Program-made: the position numbers and the translations under genes
Notes under the pieces: model-generated
The model's database searches: none
Told to the model about the DNA's origin: nothing
The model's input: the letters and a program-made list of their open reading frames with translations, nothing else
In this document: piece after piece, positions 44,722 to 54,696 of the stretch
Position numbering within the stretch: position 1 is the first letter of the stretch
Layout of the letters: every line of letters begins with the position of its first letter
Origin: Sedimenticola sp.
GTDB lineage: Bacteria > Pseudomonadota > Gammaproteobacteria > Chromatiales > Chromatiaceae
NCBI GenBank assembly: GCA_002869585.1
Contig: PKUO01000088.1
Coordinates: 1 to 64,000, forward strand
DNA length: 64,000 nucleotides
Reading direction: 5' to 3'

Positions 44722-45252
44722 ATGGCAATACTCGATATATTGCATTTTCCTGACCCCAGACTGCGAACCAAGGCACAACCTGTCGAGCAGGTGGACGATG
44801 CCCTGCGCCAGCTGGTGGACGACATGTTTGAGACCATGTACGACGCGCCGGGCATAGGGTTGGCCGCGACCCAGGTCAATGTGCACAAGCGCGTGGTGGT
44901 TATCGACATCTCCGAGGAACATGACCAGCCGCTGTGCCTGATCAACCCTGAAATCATCGCCCGCGACGGTGAAGAGGAGATGGATGAGGGTTGTCTCTCC
45001 GTTCCCGGTGTCTACGAAAGGGTGGTGAGAGCGGACAGCATCCGGGTGAGAACCCTGACACGTGAGGGTGAGAGTATCGAATTTGACGCGGATGGGCTGC
45101 TGGCGGTCTGCATTCAGCATGAGCTTGATCACCTGGACGGCAAGCTGTTCATCGATTACCTCTCAAACCTCAAGCGGCAACGAATCCGTAAAAAGTTGGA
45201 AAAAGAGAGTCGTTCCCGGCCATCGCAGCCCTCTGCCGCGACGGTTATCTGA
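44722..45252 (+). CDS. def: Peptide deformylase
   Basis: This 176-residue metalloenzyme removes the N-terminal formyl group from new proteins. The three signature motifs are present: [16 protein letters not shown] (cysteine metal ligand) and QHELDHLDG (two histidine ligands). The start at 44722 ([15 protein letters not shown]) is the family norm, although the frame is open nine codons upstream. It begins the def-fmt-rsmB operon. Confidence 0.97.
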   Translation: MAILDILHFPDPRLRTKAQPVEQVDDALRQLVDDMFETMYDAPGIGLAATQVNVHKRVVVIDISEEHDQPLCLINPEIIARDGEEEMDEGCLSVPGVYERVVRADSIRVRTLTREGESIEFDADGLLAVCIQHELDHLDGKLFIDYLSNLKRQRIRKKLEKESRSRPSQPSAATVI

Positions 45253-45352
45253 CACCTCGTTGGACTTTACCGCCGGATTTGCCGCAAAAGCTGCGACTCC
45301 GGTCCCAAACTGAAACATTCGGCGCCTGATCAGCGCAGATGGTGAATTTTCG

Positions 45353-46291
45353 ATGAGCGACAAGCTGAATATTATCTTTGCCGGAACCCCGGAATTCTCC
45401 GTGCCGCCGCTGCAGGCGCTGCTCGACTCCGAACACAATGTTATTGCCGTCTACACCCAGCCGGACCGGCCGGCCGGTCGCGGACGAAAACTGACCGCCA
45501 GCCCGGTCAAGCAGCTGGCCCAGGAGCACGGCATCCCGGTCTACCAGCCGAAAAATTTCAAGGCCGAACAGGACCTGTCAGAACTCGAGGCGTTGCAGGC
45601 CGATTTGATGGTGGTAGTCGCCTATGGCCTGATCCTGCCGCAACAGGTGCTGGATGCGCCGCGTCTGGGATGCATCAATATTCATGCCTCACTCCTCCCC
45701 CGCTGGCGCGGTGCCGCCCCGATTCAGCGGGCGGTGCTGGCCGGTGATCAGCAGAGCGGTATCACTATCATGCAGATGGAAGCCGGTCTGGATACCGGGC
45801 CGATGCTGCTGAAACTGACCACCCCGATCGCTGTCGATGAGACCGGTGGTTCCCTGCATGACCGGCTCTCGGTCATGGGCGCCGAAGCACTGATGCAGGC
45901 GCTGCCCGGTATTGCCGAGGCGAGTATCCAGCCGGTCGTGCAAAACGATGCCCTTGCCAACTATGCCTCGAAACTGGATAAATCCGAGGCCAGTATCGAC
46001 TGGCAGCAGAGCGCCGCGGCAATCGATCGGCAGGTGCGTGCCTTCAATCCCTGGCCGGTCGCACAAACCCTGTGGGGCGACAAGGTGGTCAGGATTTGGC
46101 AATCAGCGTCGGTTGCGGCAGAGTCTGCCAACAGGCCCGGCACAGTGCTTGGCGCCTCCAAGCAGGGGATCGATGTGGCCACGGGTGACGGCGTGCTGCG
46201 AATCCTTTCACTGCAGATGCCCGGCAAACGCGCCATGAGCGCCGCCGATTTTCTCAATGCCCACAAGATTGATGGAGTGCTGTTTGGCTAA
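45353..46291 (+). CDS. fmt: Methionyl-tRNA formyltransferase
   Basis: This 312-residue enzyme formylates initiator Met-tRNA using 10-formyl-THF. It has IIFAGTPEFSVPPLQALL at the start, the catalytic region NIHASLLPRWRGAAPIQRA and a C-terminal OB-like domain (VRAFNPWPVAQTLWGDKVVRIW). The 100-bp gap after def is longer than in many relatives. Its end overlaps rsmB by eight bases if rsmB uses the TTG start. Confidence 0.96.
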   Translation: MSDKLNIIFAGTPEFSVPPLQALLDSEHNVIAVYTQPDRPAGRGRKLTASPVKQLAQEHGIPVYQPKNFKAEQDLSELEALQADLMVVVAYGLILPQQVLDAPRLGCINIHASLLPRWRGAAPIQRAVLAGDQQSGITIMQMEAGLDTGPMLLKLTTPIAVDETGGSLHDRLSVMGAEALMQALPGIAEASIQPVVQNDALANYASKLDKSEASIDWQQSAAAIDRQVRAFNPWPVAQTLWGDKVVRIWQSASVAAESANRPGTVLGASKQGIDVATGDGVLRILSLQMPGKRAMSAADFLNAHKIDGVLFG

Positions 46292-47627
46292 TCCCGCACA
46301 GCGATCGGCCTATCGACAGGGGTCAAGAAAAAATGCCCGGGCGATTGCCGCCAGACTACTTGCCAAGGTCTCCGGCGGGAGTTCGCTCACGGCGCTGTTT
46401 CAGGATCAACTGGCGGGTGTCAATGACAGTGACCAGAGCCTGGTCAAGGAGATCTGCTTTGGCGTGGCGCGCTACTGGCCGCGTCTGAACGCCCTGGCAG
46501 AGGTGCTTCTCGAACGACCTCTGAAGGCCAAGGATAGCGATATCCACTGTCTGATGCTGGTTGGTTTCTACCAGCTTCTCTATATGCGCACCGCGCAACA
46601 TGCGGCGGTGGCGGAGACCGTGGAGGCGGCGCGCAGCCTGAAAAAGCCCTGGGCGGCCGGCCTGCTCAACGGAGTGTTGCGGCGCTTGCTGCGAGAGCAG
46701 GCCGATCTGCTGGCGCGCCTGGATGTCGATCCGGCTGTGCAACTCGCCTGCCCGGAATGGTTGCTGAAGCGCCTGCGCACGGCATGGCCGGAGCAGTGGA
46801 TGCAGATTGCCCAGGCGCTGAATGAAAGACCGCCGATGACCATCCGCGTCAATCTGTCAAAAGTGACCCGCCAGACATATATCCAGGAGCTGTCGAAACT
46901 CTCCATCCTCTGTCGCCCGGTACCGGCGGTGCCCAGCGCCCTGGTGCTGGAAGAGTCACTGGATGTCGCCCGGTTGCCGTGTTTCGCCGAGGGTTGGGTA
47001 TCGGTACAGGATGGCGGTGCGCAGTTGGCGGCAACGCTGCTGGATGTTGCGCCCGGACAGCGGGTGCTGGACGCCTGCGCCGCTCCGGGCGGCAAGACCG
47101 GCCATCTGCTGGAACTGACGCGGGATATCGAGCTGACCGCCATTGATGTCGATCCGCTACGGCTGCAGCGTGTGTCGGAGAACCTGCGGCGGTTGGGTGT
47201 CGCGGAAGGGGTCAGCGTTGTCCAGGGAGATGCCGCCAAACCAGCCGGCGCATGGGGCGGTGCCGAATATGACCGCATTCTGCTGGATGTGCCCTGCTCG
47301 GCCACCGGGGTTATTCGCCGCCATCCCGACATCAAGGTGCTGCGCCGCGAGTCCGATATCGCCCCATTGGTGGCCAGGCAAAGGGAGATCCTGTGCGCCA
47401 TCTGGCCGCGGCTGAAACCCGGCGGCATGTTGCTGTATGTCACCTGTTCGCTGCTGCCCGAGGAGAATCATCGCCAGATCGAGGAGTTTCTGGCGCAACA
47501 GCCGGATGCCCGCGAGCGCCCCATCCAGGCATCCTGGGGAGAGGCGTTGCCGATCGGTCGTCAGACGCTGCCGGGCGAGGGCAGTATGGATGGCTTTTAC
47601 TACGCCTGTCTGGAGAAGCTGGGTTGA
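46284..47627 (+). CDS. rsmB: 16S rRNA (cytosine-967-C5)-methyltransferase RsmB
   Basis: This protein of about 447 residues joins an N-terminal NusB-like RNA-binding domain (NARAIAARLLAKV) to a SAM-dependent methyltransferase (LDACAAPGGKTGHLLEL). The two catalytic cysteines are in LDVPCSATGVIRRHPD and YVTCSLLPEEN. I place the start at TTG 46284, with GGAG six bases upstream; an ATG at 46257 would overlap fmt by 35 bases. Either way fmt and rsmB overlap. Confidence 0.93.
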   Translation: MANPAQRSAYRQGSRKNARAIAARLLAKVSGGSSLTALFQDQLAGVNDSDQSLVKEICFGVARYWPRLNALAEVLLERPLKAKDSDIHCLMLVGFYQLLYMRTAQHAAVAETVEAARSLKKPWAAGLLNGVLRRLLREQADLLARLDVDPAVQLACPEWLLKRLRTAWPEQWMQIAQALNERPPMTIRVNLSKVTRQTYIQELSKLSILCRPVPAVPSALVLEESLDVARLPCFAEGWVSVQDGGAQLAATLLDVAPGQRVLDACAAPGGKTGHLLELTRDIELTAIDVDPLRLQRVSENLRRLGVAEGVSVVQGDAAKPAGAWGGAEYDRILLDVPCSATGVIRRHPDIKVLRRESDIAPLVARQREILCAIWPRLKPGGMLLYVTCSLLPEENHRQIEEFLAQQPDARERPIQASWGEALPIGRQTLPGEGSMDGFYYACLEKLG

Positions 47628-47649
47628 TATCGATGAGGCTGACAGGGTG

Positions 47650-48201
47650 ATGCGTCTCCTCCGCTTTGGCCTGTTGCTGCTGATGGCCTGTCAGTCATTT
47701 ATTGTTCTGGCGGAGGATTTCGAGATTCCGCAGCTTTCCGTGCGACTGCTGGATGGCATCTACAGCATGGATGCGGATATCGATTATCGCTTCTCTGAAC
47801 AGGCCCTGGAGGCCCTGCACAACGGTGTGCCTTTGACCCTTGAGGTGCATGTGCAGCTGCGCCGGGCGGGCGCCTGGGTGTGGGAGAAGGATCTGTTCGA
47901 GCTGCGTCTGCGCTATCAGTTCCGCTATCACGCCCTGGCCGAGCTCTACCAGGTGATTGATCTGCAGTCAGGCACCGAGCAGGATTTTGTCACCCGTTCC
48001 GCGGCGCTCAGCGCCCTGGGCAAGATCCGCGGGGTGTCGCTGATTGAGCAAGAACAACTGGAGCCGGAGCAGAGCTACGCCCTCTCCGTGCAGACCGCCC
48101 TGGATATCGAGGCGTTGCCGTTGCCGCTGCGGCCGTTGGCCTATCTCACCCCCGCCTGGAGCCTCTCCAGCGAGACGAAGACATGGTACCTGCGTCCCTG
48201 A
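47650..48201 (+). CDS. Exported DUF4390 protein
   Basis: This 183-residue protein has a signal peptide (LLRFGLLLLMACQSFIVLA) and the DUF4390 domain, a single beta-rich domain with RLLDGIYSMDADIDYRFSE and YRFRYHALAELYQVID-like strands (approximate). DUF4390 genes nearly always precede an NtrY-type kinase, so it may be a periplasmic partner of that sensor; this is inference. The end overlaps the kinase start by 19 bases. Confidence 0.85.
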   Translation: MRLLRFGLLLLMACQSFIVLAEDFEIPQLSVRLLDGIYSMDADIDYRFSEQALEALHNGVPLTLEVHVQLRRAGAWVWEKDLFELRLRYQFRYHALAELYQVIDLQSGTEQDFVTRSAALSALGKIRGVSLIEQEQLEPEQSYALSVQTALDIEALPLPLRPLAYLTPAWSLSSETKTWYLRP

Positions 48202-50414
48202 AGCGCTTCACCGCCGGCGCGCTCCCGGTCGCCGGGTTGCTCACGCTGGTGCTGCTCTCGCTGCACCTCATGAGCAGCGCGGTACAGAACTCCGAGCAGT
48301 TGAGCCGGTTGTTCATCCCGCTGCTGATCGCCAGCGTGGTTGGGCTGTTCGCGCTGGTCATTGTGGTGGGCGTCAACATTGTCCAGCTCATCATCCGTTA
48401 TCGCCGCCAGGCCGCGGGTTCGCGCCTGACCCTGCGGATGGTGATCATCTTCGCCACCCTGTCCCTGGCGCCGGTGGCGGTCGTCTACTACTACTCCCAA
48501 CAGTTTCTGCTGCACGGCATCGACAGCTGGTTCGATGTGCAGATCGATCAGGCGATGGAGGATGCCCTGGAACTGAGCAAGGCGTCGCTGGATCTGCACA
48601 AGCGCGAACGCTACAAATCGACCCAGCGGTTGCTGTCGGAGATGCGTGGTGTTTCCACCACGGGTCTGAGTCTCAGCCTTGAGGATCTCAGGGAGAAGTA
48701 CGGCGCGGTAGAGGTGGATCTGATTGATCCCTCCGGCAAGGTGCTGATCAACGTCAACATGGACCCGACCCTGCTGGTGCCGAGCGAACCGGACAGCTCG
48801 ATTCTGCAACAGGTCCAAGCCGGGGATGATTTTGTCGGCCTGACCCTGAAAGGGGATGGCGACCTGATCGAGGTCCGGGTGGTGCTGAATGATCACCAGC
48901 GTGGCATGTTCCTGCAGGCGATTTACAACACCTCGGCGAATATCACCCATCTGGCGGAAACGGTGCAGAATGCCTACAGCCGTTACAAGGAGCTGGCCTT
49001 TCTGCGCAAAAGCCTGAAAAGCACCTTTACCCTGACCCTGGCGATGGTGTTGCTGTTCAGCCTGCTGGCGGCTATCTGGGCGGCATTTTTTTCCGCCCGC
49101 CGCCTGGTGGCGCCGATTGCCGATATCGCCGAGGGTACGCGTGCGGTGGCGGAGGGCGATTACGATATGCGCCTGCCGCTGCCCAGGTTTACCGATGAGC
49201 TTTCGTTTCTGGTCAGCTCATTCAATAGCATGACCCGGAGCATTGCCCTGGCGCGGGATCAGGCCGCTACCAGCCAGCAGCAACTCGAGGCGCAGCACGC
49301 CTATCTGGAGGCGGTGCTGGGCAGGCTCTCCTCCGGCGTTATTGTGCTGGATCGGGACGGCGCAGTGGGCACCGCCAACCAAGCGGCGCATGACATTCTG
49401 CGTTTACCCCCGGGGGCGTTGCTGGACAGCGCATTGGAGCAGGTAGGTGCGGATTCACAGTCGTTCCAGCAGTTTTTCGAGATTGTCAGCGACAAGGCGA
49501 TATCCGAAGACCGGGACTGGCGCGAGGAGTTGACGCTGTTTGCCGCCGATGGCCGGCAGGTGCTGCTGTGCCGGGGTACGCCTCTCAACCAGCCCGGTGG
49601 TGAGCGTTCCGGCTATGTGGTGGTGTTTGATGATATCACCCAGTTGATCCGGGCGCAGCGCGACGCGGCCTGGGGCGAGGTGGCCCGCAGGCTGGCCCAT
49701 GAGATCAAGAATCCGCTGACCCCGATACAGCTTTCCGCGGAACGGCTGCGCCACAAGTATCTGCATAAGATGACGGGAGCCGATGCCGAGGTGCTGGACA
49801 GGGCGACGCACACCATCGTTCAGCAGGTGGAGGCGATGAAGTCGATGGTGAATGATTTCTCCGACTATGCCCGGCCGCCGAAAATGAGCCTGCAGCCACT
49901 GCCCCTGGATCAATTGGTCGAGGAGGTGGTTCATCTCTACCAGAGCGCCGGTTTGAAGTTTAAACTGGAGATCGATCTGGCCGCCGAAGCCTCCCAGATC
50001 GAGGCCGATCCCGTGCGCATGCGTCAGGTGATCCACAATCTGATAAAAAATGCCAGTGAGGCCGTGGAAGGTTCAGATAACCCCAGGGTGACTGTGCAGA
50101 CCTGTAAAAGAAAAGAGGCGGAGTGTCTGTTTGTCGAGCTGCGGATCATGGATAATGGTCCGGGTTTTGAAGACCAGATCAAACTGCATCTGTTTGAGCC
50201 CTATGTGACCAGCAAGGTCAAGGGTACCGGTTTGGGACTGGCGATTGTGAAAAAGATCGTAGAGGAGCACGGCGGCATGGTCTGGGCCGATAATCTGCCG
50301 GAGGGTGGCGCCAGCGTGGTCATCAGGCTGCCGGTTCTGGCAGCCAAGGGCGCCAAACCTGGCGATAGCCGCAAAATACTACCGGAGCCGGGTTTGAGGA
50401 CTGAAAGCCAATGA
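48183..50414 (+). CDS. ntrY: NtrY-like membrane sensor histidine kinase
   Basis: This 743-residue kinase has helices near 16-36, 40-64 and 87-107, a periplasmic sensor region (about 110-275), another helix (FTLTLAMVLLFSLLAAIWAAFF), HAMP, PAS (from LEAVLGRLSSGVIVLDRDG) and a kinase core with phosphoacceptor His in ARRLAHEIKNPLTPIQLSAERL (in part). The ATP site has NLIKNASEAV, MDNGPGF and GTGLGLAIV. It is encoded with an NtrX-type regulator (four-base overlap). The system has been linked to nitrogen control and redox or envelope responses in other bacteria. Confidence 0.92.
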   Translation: MVPASLKRFTAGALPVAGLLTLVLLSLHLMSSAVQNSEQLSRLFIPLLIASVVGLFALVIVVGVNIVQLIIRYRRQAAGSRLTLRMVIIFATLSLAPVAVVYYYSQQFLLHGIDSWFDVQIDQAMEDALELSKASLDLHKRERYKSTQRLLSEMRGVSTTGLSLSLEDLREKYGAVEVDLIDPSGKVLINVNMDPTLLVPSEPDSSILQQVQAGDDFVGLTLKGDGDLIEVRVVLNDHQRGMFLQAIYNTSANITHLAETVQNAYSRYKELAFLRKSLKSTFTLTLAMVLLFSLLAAIWAAFFSARRLVAPIADIAEGTRAVAEGDYDMRLPLPRFTDELSFLVSSFNSMTRSIALARDQAATSQQQLEAQHAYLEAVLGRLSSGVIVLDRDGAVGTANQAAHDILRLPPGALLDSALEQVGADSQSFQQFFEIVSDKAISEDRDWREELTLFAADGRQVLLCRGTPLNQPGGERSGYVVVFDDITQLIRAQRDAAWGEVARRLAHEIKNPLTPIQLSAERLRHKYLHKMTGADAEVLDRATHTIVQQVEAMKSMVNDFSDYARPPKMSLQPLPLDQLVEEVVHLYQSAGLKFKLEIDLAAEASQIEADPVRMRQVIHNLIKNASEAVEGSDNPRVTVQTCKRKEAECLFVELRIMDNGPGFEDQIKLHLFEPYVTSKVKGTGLGLAIVKKIVEEHGGMVWADNLPEGGASVVIRLPVLAAKGAKPGDSRKILPEPGLRTESQ

Positions 50415-51778
50415 GTACTTCGCACATCCTGGTTGTGGACGACGAGCCGGATATCCGCACCCTGGTCAAGGAGATCCTGGAAGACGAGGGGTATCGGGTA
50501 GCGACCGCCGAAAACGGCGCCAAGGCGCGCCAGGCATTGCGTGAGCGCAGGCCCGACCTGGTGTTGCTGGACATCTGGATGCCGGATATCGACGGTATCT
50601 CTCTGCTCAAGGAGTGGTCCGAGATGGACGGACTCCCCTGCCCGGTGATCATGATGTCAGGACATGGCACTGTGGAAACCGCGGTGGAGGCGACTCGCCT
50701 GGGCGCCTATGATTTTCTGGAAAAACCCCTCTCACTGGCGAAACTGCTGCTCACGGTTGAGCGGGCGGTGGAGGCCGACAAGCTGAAGCTCGAGAATATC
50801 GGTTTGCGCCGCCACGCGGAACACGTGGTGGAGCCGACCGGCCACAGCGCGGGCATCCAGCGCCTGCGCGAGCAGGTTAAACGTATCGCCCAGCATGACA
50901 CCTGGGTGCTGATCACCGGCGAACCCGGCAGTGGGCGCGAAACCTTCGCCCGCTATCTCCACTCCCAGAGCCTGCGCAAGGACCGGCCGTTCGTCGATGT
51001 CTCTGTCTCCTCAATCGCCAAGGGCAATTCTGCCAAGGAGCTGTTTGGCAGCGAGGAGGGTGATCATGTCCATTACGGGGCGTTGGAGCAGGCCATGGGT
51101 GGGACCCTGTTCCTCGATGAGGTGGCGGACATGGACCTGGATGCCCAGGCGCAACTGCTGGGCGCCCTTGATACCGGGTCGTTCATGCGTGTTGGCGGCA
51201 GTGAACCTGTGCATATCGATGTGCGTATCATCGCTGCCACCCAGCACAATCTCGAGGAGATGGTGCAGGCCGGGAAATTCAGGGAGGACCTGTTTTACCA
51301 TCTCAACGTGGTGCCGCTGCACATACCGCCCCTCCGGGAGCATAAAGAGGATGTGCCGGATCTGCTCAACACCTATGTCGATTTCTTCGTCGCCCATGAA
51401 AAACTGCCCTACCGCCGGTTCGATGTGGGCGCCCAGAACTTTTTGCGTAATCACCCCTGGCACGGCAATATCCGCGAGTTGAAGAACCTTGTGCAGCGTC
51501 TGCTGATTCTCGGCAATGGCGGGGCGATCACCCAGGAAGAGGTGGAAGCCGCCCTGGGTTCGGTGGAATTCAAGTGGGAGGCGCCATCCACCTTTCCAGT
51601 CTCCTTCGATCAGCCCCTGCGCCAGGCGCGCGAGGAGTTTGAAAAGGCCTATCTGGAGTTTCAGCTGGATAAGCATGCCGGCAATGTCAGTCGTGTGGCC
51701 ACCGAGGCGGGTATGGAACGGACCCATCTCTACCGCAAACTGAGATCGCTGGGGATTGATGTGAAAGAGCGCCGGTGA
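50411..51778 (+). CDS. ntrX: NtrX-family response regulator with degenerate sigma-54 features
   Basis: This 455-residue protein has a receiver with phosphoacceptor Asp54 (LVLLDIWMPDIDG), an AAA+ domain and a Fis-type helix-turn-helix (GNVSRVATEAGMERTHLYRKL). The Walker A reads GEPGSGRE (170-177), with Arg176 where lysine is expected, and the GAFTGA loop that contacts sigma-54 is absent: FGSEEGDHVHYGALEQAMGG stands in its place. Walker B (TLFLDEVADM) is normal. I infer that it regulates transcription by DNA binding and not by sigma-54 remodelling. It is followed by trkA. Confidence 0.88.
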   Translation: MSTSHILVVDDEPDIRTLVKEILEDEGYRVATAENGAKARQALRERRPDLVLLDIWMPDIDGISLLKEWSEMDGLPCPVIMMSGHGTVETAVEATRLGAYDFLEKPLSLAKLLLTVERAVEADKLKLENIGLRRHAEHVVEPTGHSAGIQRLREQVKRIAQHDTWVLITGEPGSGRETFARYLHSQSLRKDRPFVDVSVSSIAKGNSAKELFGSEEGDHVHYGALEQAMGGTLFLDEVADMDLDAQAQLLGALDTGSFMRVGGSEPVHIDVRIIAATQHNLEEMVQAGKFREDLFYHLNVVPLHIPPLREHKEDVPDLLNTYVDFFVAHEKLPYRRFDVGAQNFLRNHPWHGNIRELKNLVQRLLILGNGGAITQEEVEAALGSVEFKWEAPSTFPVSFDQPLRQAREEFEKAYLEFQLDKHAGNVSRVATEAGMERTHLYRKLRSLGIDVKERR

Positions 51779-51830
51779 AAAAACGCCGACTGGTTAAACT
51801 TTTCTGTGTATTAGCCGCTAGCAAAAAACA

Positions 51831-53204
51831 ATGAAAATAATCATCTTGGGTGCGGGTCAGGTCGGAACATCGGTGGCCAACAATCTGGCCTCGGAGGCCA
51901 ACGACATCACCGTGGTCGATCAGGACCCTGAACTGCTCAGCGCCCTTCAGGACAGGCTGGATCTGCGCACCGTGCAGGGGCATGCGGCACATCCGGATGT
52001 GCTGATGCGCGCCGGTGCGGAAGATGCCGATATGATTCTGGCGGTGACCAACAGCGACGAGACCAATATGGTCGCCTGTCAGGTTGCCTACACCCTGTTC
52101 CATACGCCGACAAAAATCGCCCGGGTGCGGGCGGTGGGTTTTACCAATCACCCGCGGCTGTTCGCCCAGGATGCCCTGCCGATCGATGTGCTGATCAGCC
52201 CGGAACAGTTGGTGACTGACTACATCATGCGTCTGATCGAGAATCCCGGCGCGCTTCAGGTTCTCGATTTTGCCGGTGGGCGGGTGCGACTGGTGGCGGT
52301 CAAGGCCTACTATGGCGGTCCGCTGGTGGGCAACGAGCTGCGAACCCTGTATGAGCATATGCCGCATGTGGATGCGCGGGTCGCTGCCATCTATCGTCAG
52401 GGGCAGGCGATTCGTCCCAAGGGCAGCACCATTATCGAGGCCGACGACGAGGTGTTTTTCATCGCCGCGACCAAGAATATCCGCGCGGTGATGAGTGAAT
52501 TGCGCAAGCTGGAGCGCCCCTACAAGCGGCTGATTCTGGCGGGCGGCGGCAACATCGGCAAACGCCTGGCGACCAATCTGGAGCGCCACTATCAGGTCAA
52601 GCTGATCGAGTGCGACAAGATACGGGCGCAGCAGATTGCCGAGGATCTGCAGAAGACCATTGTGCTGCATGGCGATGTCGCCGATGAGAATCTGCTGTTG
52701 GAAGAGAATATCGAGAACACCGATGTATTTTGCGCGGTGACCAACGACGACGAGGCGAACATCCTCTCCTCGATGCTGGCCAAGCGCCTGGGTGCGCGCA
52801 AGGTGATGACCCTGATCAATCGCGCCGCCTATGTGGATATGGTGCAGAGCGGCCCGATCGATATCGCGATTTCGCCTCAGCAGGCGACCATCGGCAGCCT
52901 GCTCACCTTCGTGCGGCGCGGCGACGTGGTCATGGTGCATTCTCTGCGCCGGGGCGCTGCCGAGGCGATTGAGGCGGTGGCCCATGGCGACCGGGGTTCT
53001 TCCAAGGTGGTGGGACGCGCCATCGAGGAGATCGACCTGCCCAAGGGGACCAGTATCGGCGCCATCGTGCGTGGCGACGAGGTGCTGATCGCCCATCACG
53101 ATACGGTGATTCTGTCTGAGGATCATGTGATCCTGTTTGTGGTCGACAAGCAGCAGATTCCCGAAGTGGAGCGGCTGTTCCAGGTGGGGATCACATTTCT
53201 GTGA
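51831..53204 (+). CDS. trkA: Trk potassium-uptake regulatory protein TrkA
   Basis: This 457-residue cytoplasmic gating subunit has two tandem TrkA-N/TrkA-C halves. The first NAD-binding site is [17 protein letters not shown], the second [18 protein letters not shown]. Each is followed by a TrkA-C domain ([18 protein letters not shown] in the first). It gates the TrkH channel encoded 26 bases downstream. The location after ntrYX is conserved in gammaproteobacteria. Confidence 0.95.
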   Translation: MKIIILGAGQVGTSVANNLASEANDITVVDQDPELLSALQDRLDLRTVQGHAAHPDVLMRAGAEDADMILAVTNSDETNMVACQVAYTLFHTPTKIARVRAVGFTNHPRLFAQDALPIDVLISPEQLVTDYIMRLIENPGALQVLDFAGGRVRLVAVKAYYGGPLVGNELRTLYEHMPHVDARVAAIYRQGQAIRPKGSTIIEADDEVFFIAATKNIRAVMSELRKLERPYKRLILAGGGNIGKRLATNLERHYQVKLIECDKIRAQQIAEDLQKTIVLHGDVADENLLLEENIENTDVFCAVTNDDEANILSSMLAKRLGARKVMTLINRAAYVDMVQSGPIDIAISPQQATIGSLLTFVRRGDVVMVHSLRRGAAEAIEAVAHGDRGSSKVVGRAIEEIDLPKGTSIGAIVRGDEVLIAHHDTVILSEDHVILFVVDKQQIPEVERLFQVGITFL

Positions 53205-53230
53205 AGAAGCGACGGGCGATAGTGTAGACC

Positions 53231-54682
53231 ATGCAATTTACCGCGGTTCAACGCATCCTTGGCATCCTGCTGATGCTGTTCAGCCTGACCATGATACCGC
53301 CTGTGCTGGTCTCATTCTGGTATGACGACGGATCTGCTGCGGCTTTCCTGATTGCCTTTGTGGTGATCCTGATGGTTGGCGGTTCGGCCTGGGTCATGGT
53401 GCAAGGCGAGGTCAAGGAGTTGCGCCTGCGCGATGGTTTCATGGTGGTGGTGCTGTTCTGGACGGTGCTCGGCATCAGTGGTTCGCTACCGTTCATGTTG
53501 TCGGAGAATCCGCAGATCACCCTGACCGACTCGGTCTTCGAGTCGATTTCCGGTTTGACCACCACTGGTTCGACAGTGATCGTCGGACTGGACAATCTTC
53601 CGCCCTCGATCCTGTACTATCGCCAGCAACTGCAATGGCTGGGGGGTATGGGGATCATCGTTCTGGCGGTGGCGGTGCTGCCGATGCTGGGCATCGGTGG
53701 CATGCAGCTCTATCGCGCGGAAACACCCGGGCCGATGAAGGACTCCAAGCTGACTCCGCGCATCACCGAGACCGCCAAGGCGCTGTGGTACATCTATCTG
53801 GGGCTCACCATCGCCTGCAGCCTGGCATACTGGGCAGGCGGGATGTCTCTGTTCGACGCCATTGGACATGCGTTTTCCACCGTCGCCATTGGCGGTTTCT
53901 CGACCCATGACGCCAGCATGGGCTATTTCGACAGCACCCTGATCGAGATGATCGCAGTGGTGTTTCTGCTGATATCCGGGGCCAATTTCGCGCTGCATTT
54001 CGTCGCCTTCCGGCGGCGCAGTTTCAGCACCTATTTTCAGGACAGTGAATTCCGCTTCTACATCACCATTCTATTTGTCGTGGCCATCATCGTCAGCCTG
54101 ACCCTGCACTCTACCGGCACCTATGATTCCTGGTATGAGTCTCTGGCCAAGGGTATTTTTCAGGCGGTGTCGATAGGCACCACGGCCGGATTCACCACGG
54201 CGGACTATTCAATCTGGCCCGGTTTCATCGCCATCGTGCTGCTGTTCGCCAGCTTTATCGGTGGTTGTGCCGGTTCCACTGGCGGTGGAATCAAGGTGAT
54301 CCGTTTTCTGCTGCTGGTCAAGCAGGGTTTTCGGGAGATCACGCGGCTGATTCATCCCAGTGCCCAGATCCCGATCCGGGTTGGCGACAAGACCATCTCA
54401 TCGCGGGTGGTGGAGGCGGTCTGGGGATTTTTTGCGCTGTATGTCGCCAGTTTTACCTTCATGTACCTTGCCCTGGCCTTCACCGGTCTGGATCTGATGA
54501 CCTCTTTCTCCGCAGTGGCCGCGTCGATCAACAACCTGGGACCCGGGCTTGCATCGGTTGGCACCAACTACGCCTCTCTGAATGATCCGGCCAAGTGGAT
54601 TCTCTGTTTTGCCATGTTGCTGGGACGGCTTGAGATCTTCACCCTGCTGGTATTGCTGACACCGGCCTATTGGCGAAAATAG
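53231..54682 (+). CDS. trkH: Trk potassium channel subunit TrkH
   Basis: This 483-residue integral membrane protein has about ten helices and repeated pore motifs, for example SISGLTTTGSTV (filter 1), STVAIGGFSTHD (filter 2), SIGTTAGFTTADY (filter 3) and AASINNLGPGLA (filter 4). Gly residues of each filter are present. TrkH with TrkA takes up K+ using the membrane potential. It is the last gene of the def-trkH run. Confidence 0.96.
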   Translation: MQFTAVQRILGILLMLFSLTMIPPVLVSFWYDDGSAAAFLIAFVVILMVGGSAWVMVQGEVKELRLRDGFMVVVLFWTVLGISGSLPFMLSENPQITLTDSVFESISGLTTTGSTVIVGLDNLPPSILYYRQQLQWLGGMGIIVLAVAVLPMLGIGGMQLYRAETPGPMKDSKLTPRITETAKALWYIYLGLTIACSLAYWAGGMSLFDAIGHAFSTVAIGGFSTHDASMGYFDSTLIEMIAVVFLLISGANFALHFVAFRRRSFSTYFQDSEFRFYITILFVVAIIVSLTLHSTGTYDSWYESLAKGIFQAVSIGTTAGFTTADYSIWPGFIAIVLLFASFIGGCAGSTGGGIKVIRFLLLVKQGFREITRLIHPSAQIPIRVGDKTISSRVVEAVWGFFALYVASFTFMYLALAFTGLDLMTSFSAVAASINNLGPGLASVGTNYASLNDPAKWILCFAMLLGRLEIFTLLVLLTPAYWRK

Positions 54683-54696
54683 GTTGGTCGCATCAG

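Noticed and set aside
51687-53126. Long open frame antisense to trkA (479 codons)
   Set aside because: The plus strand encodes a full-length TrkA with both NAD-binding motifs. The antisense frame is a high-GC shadow without recognisable domains.
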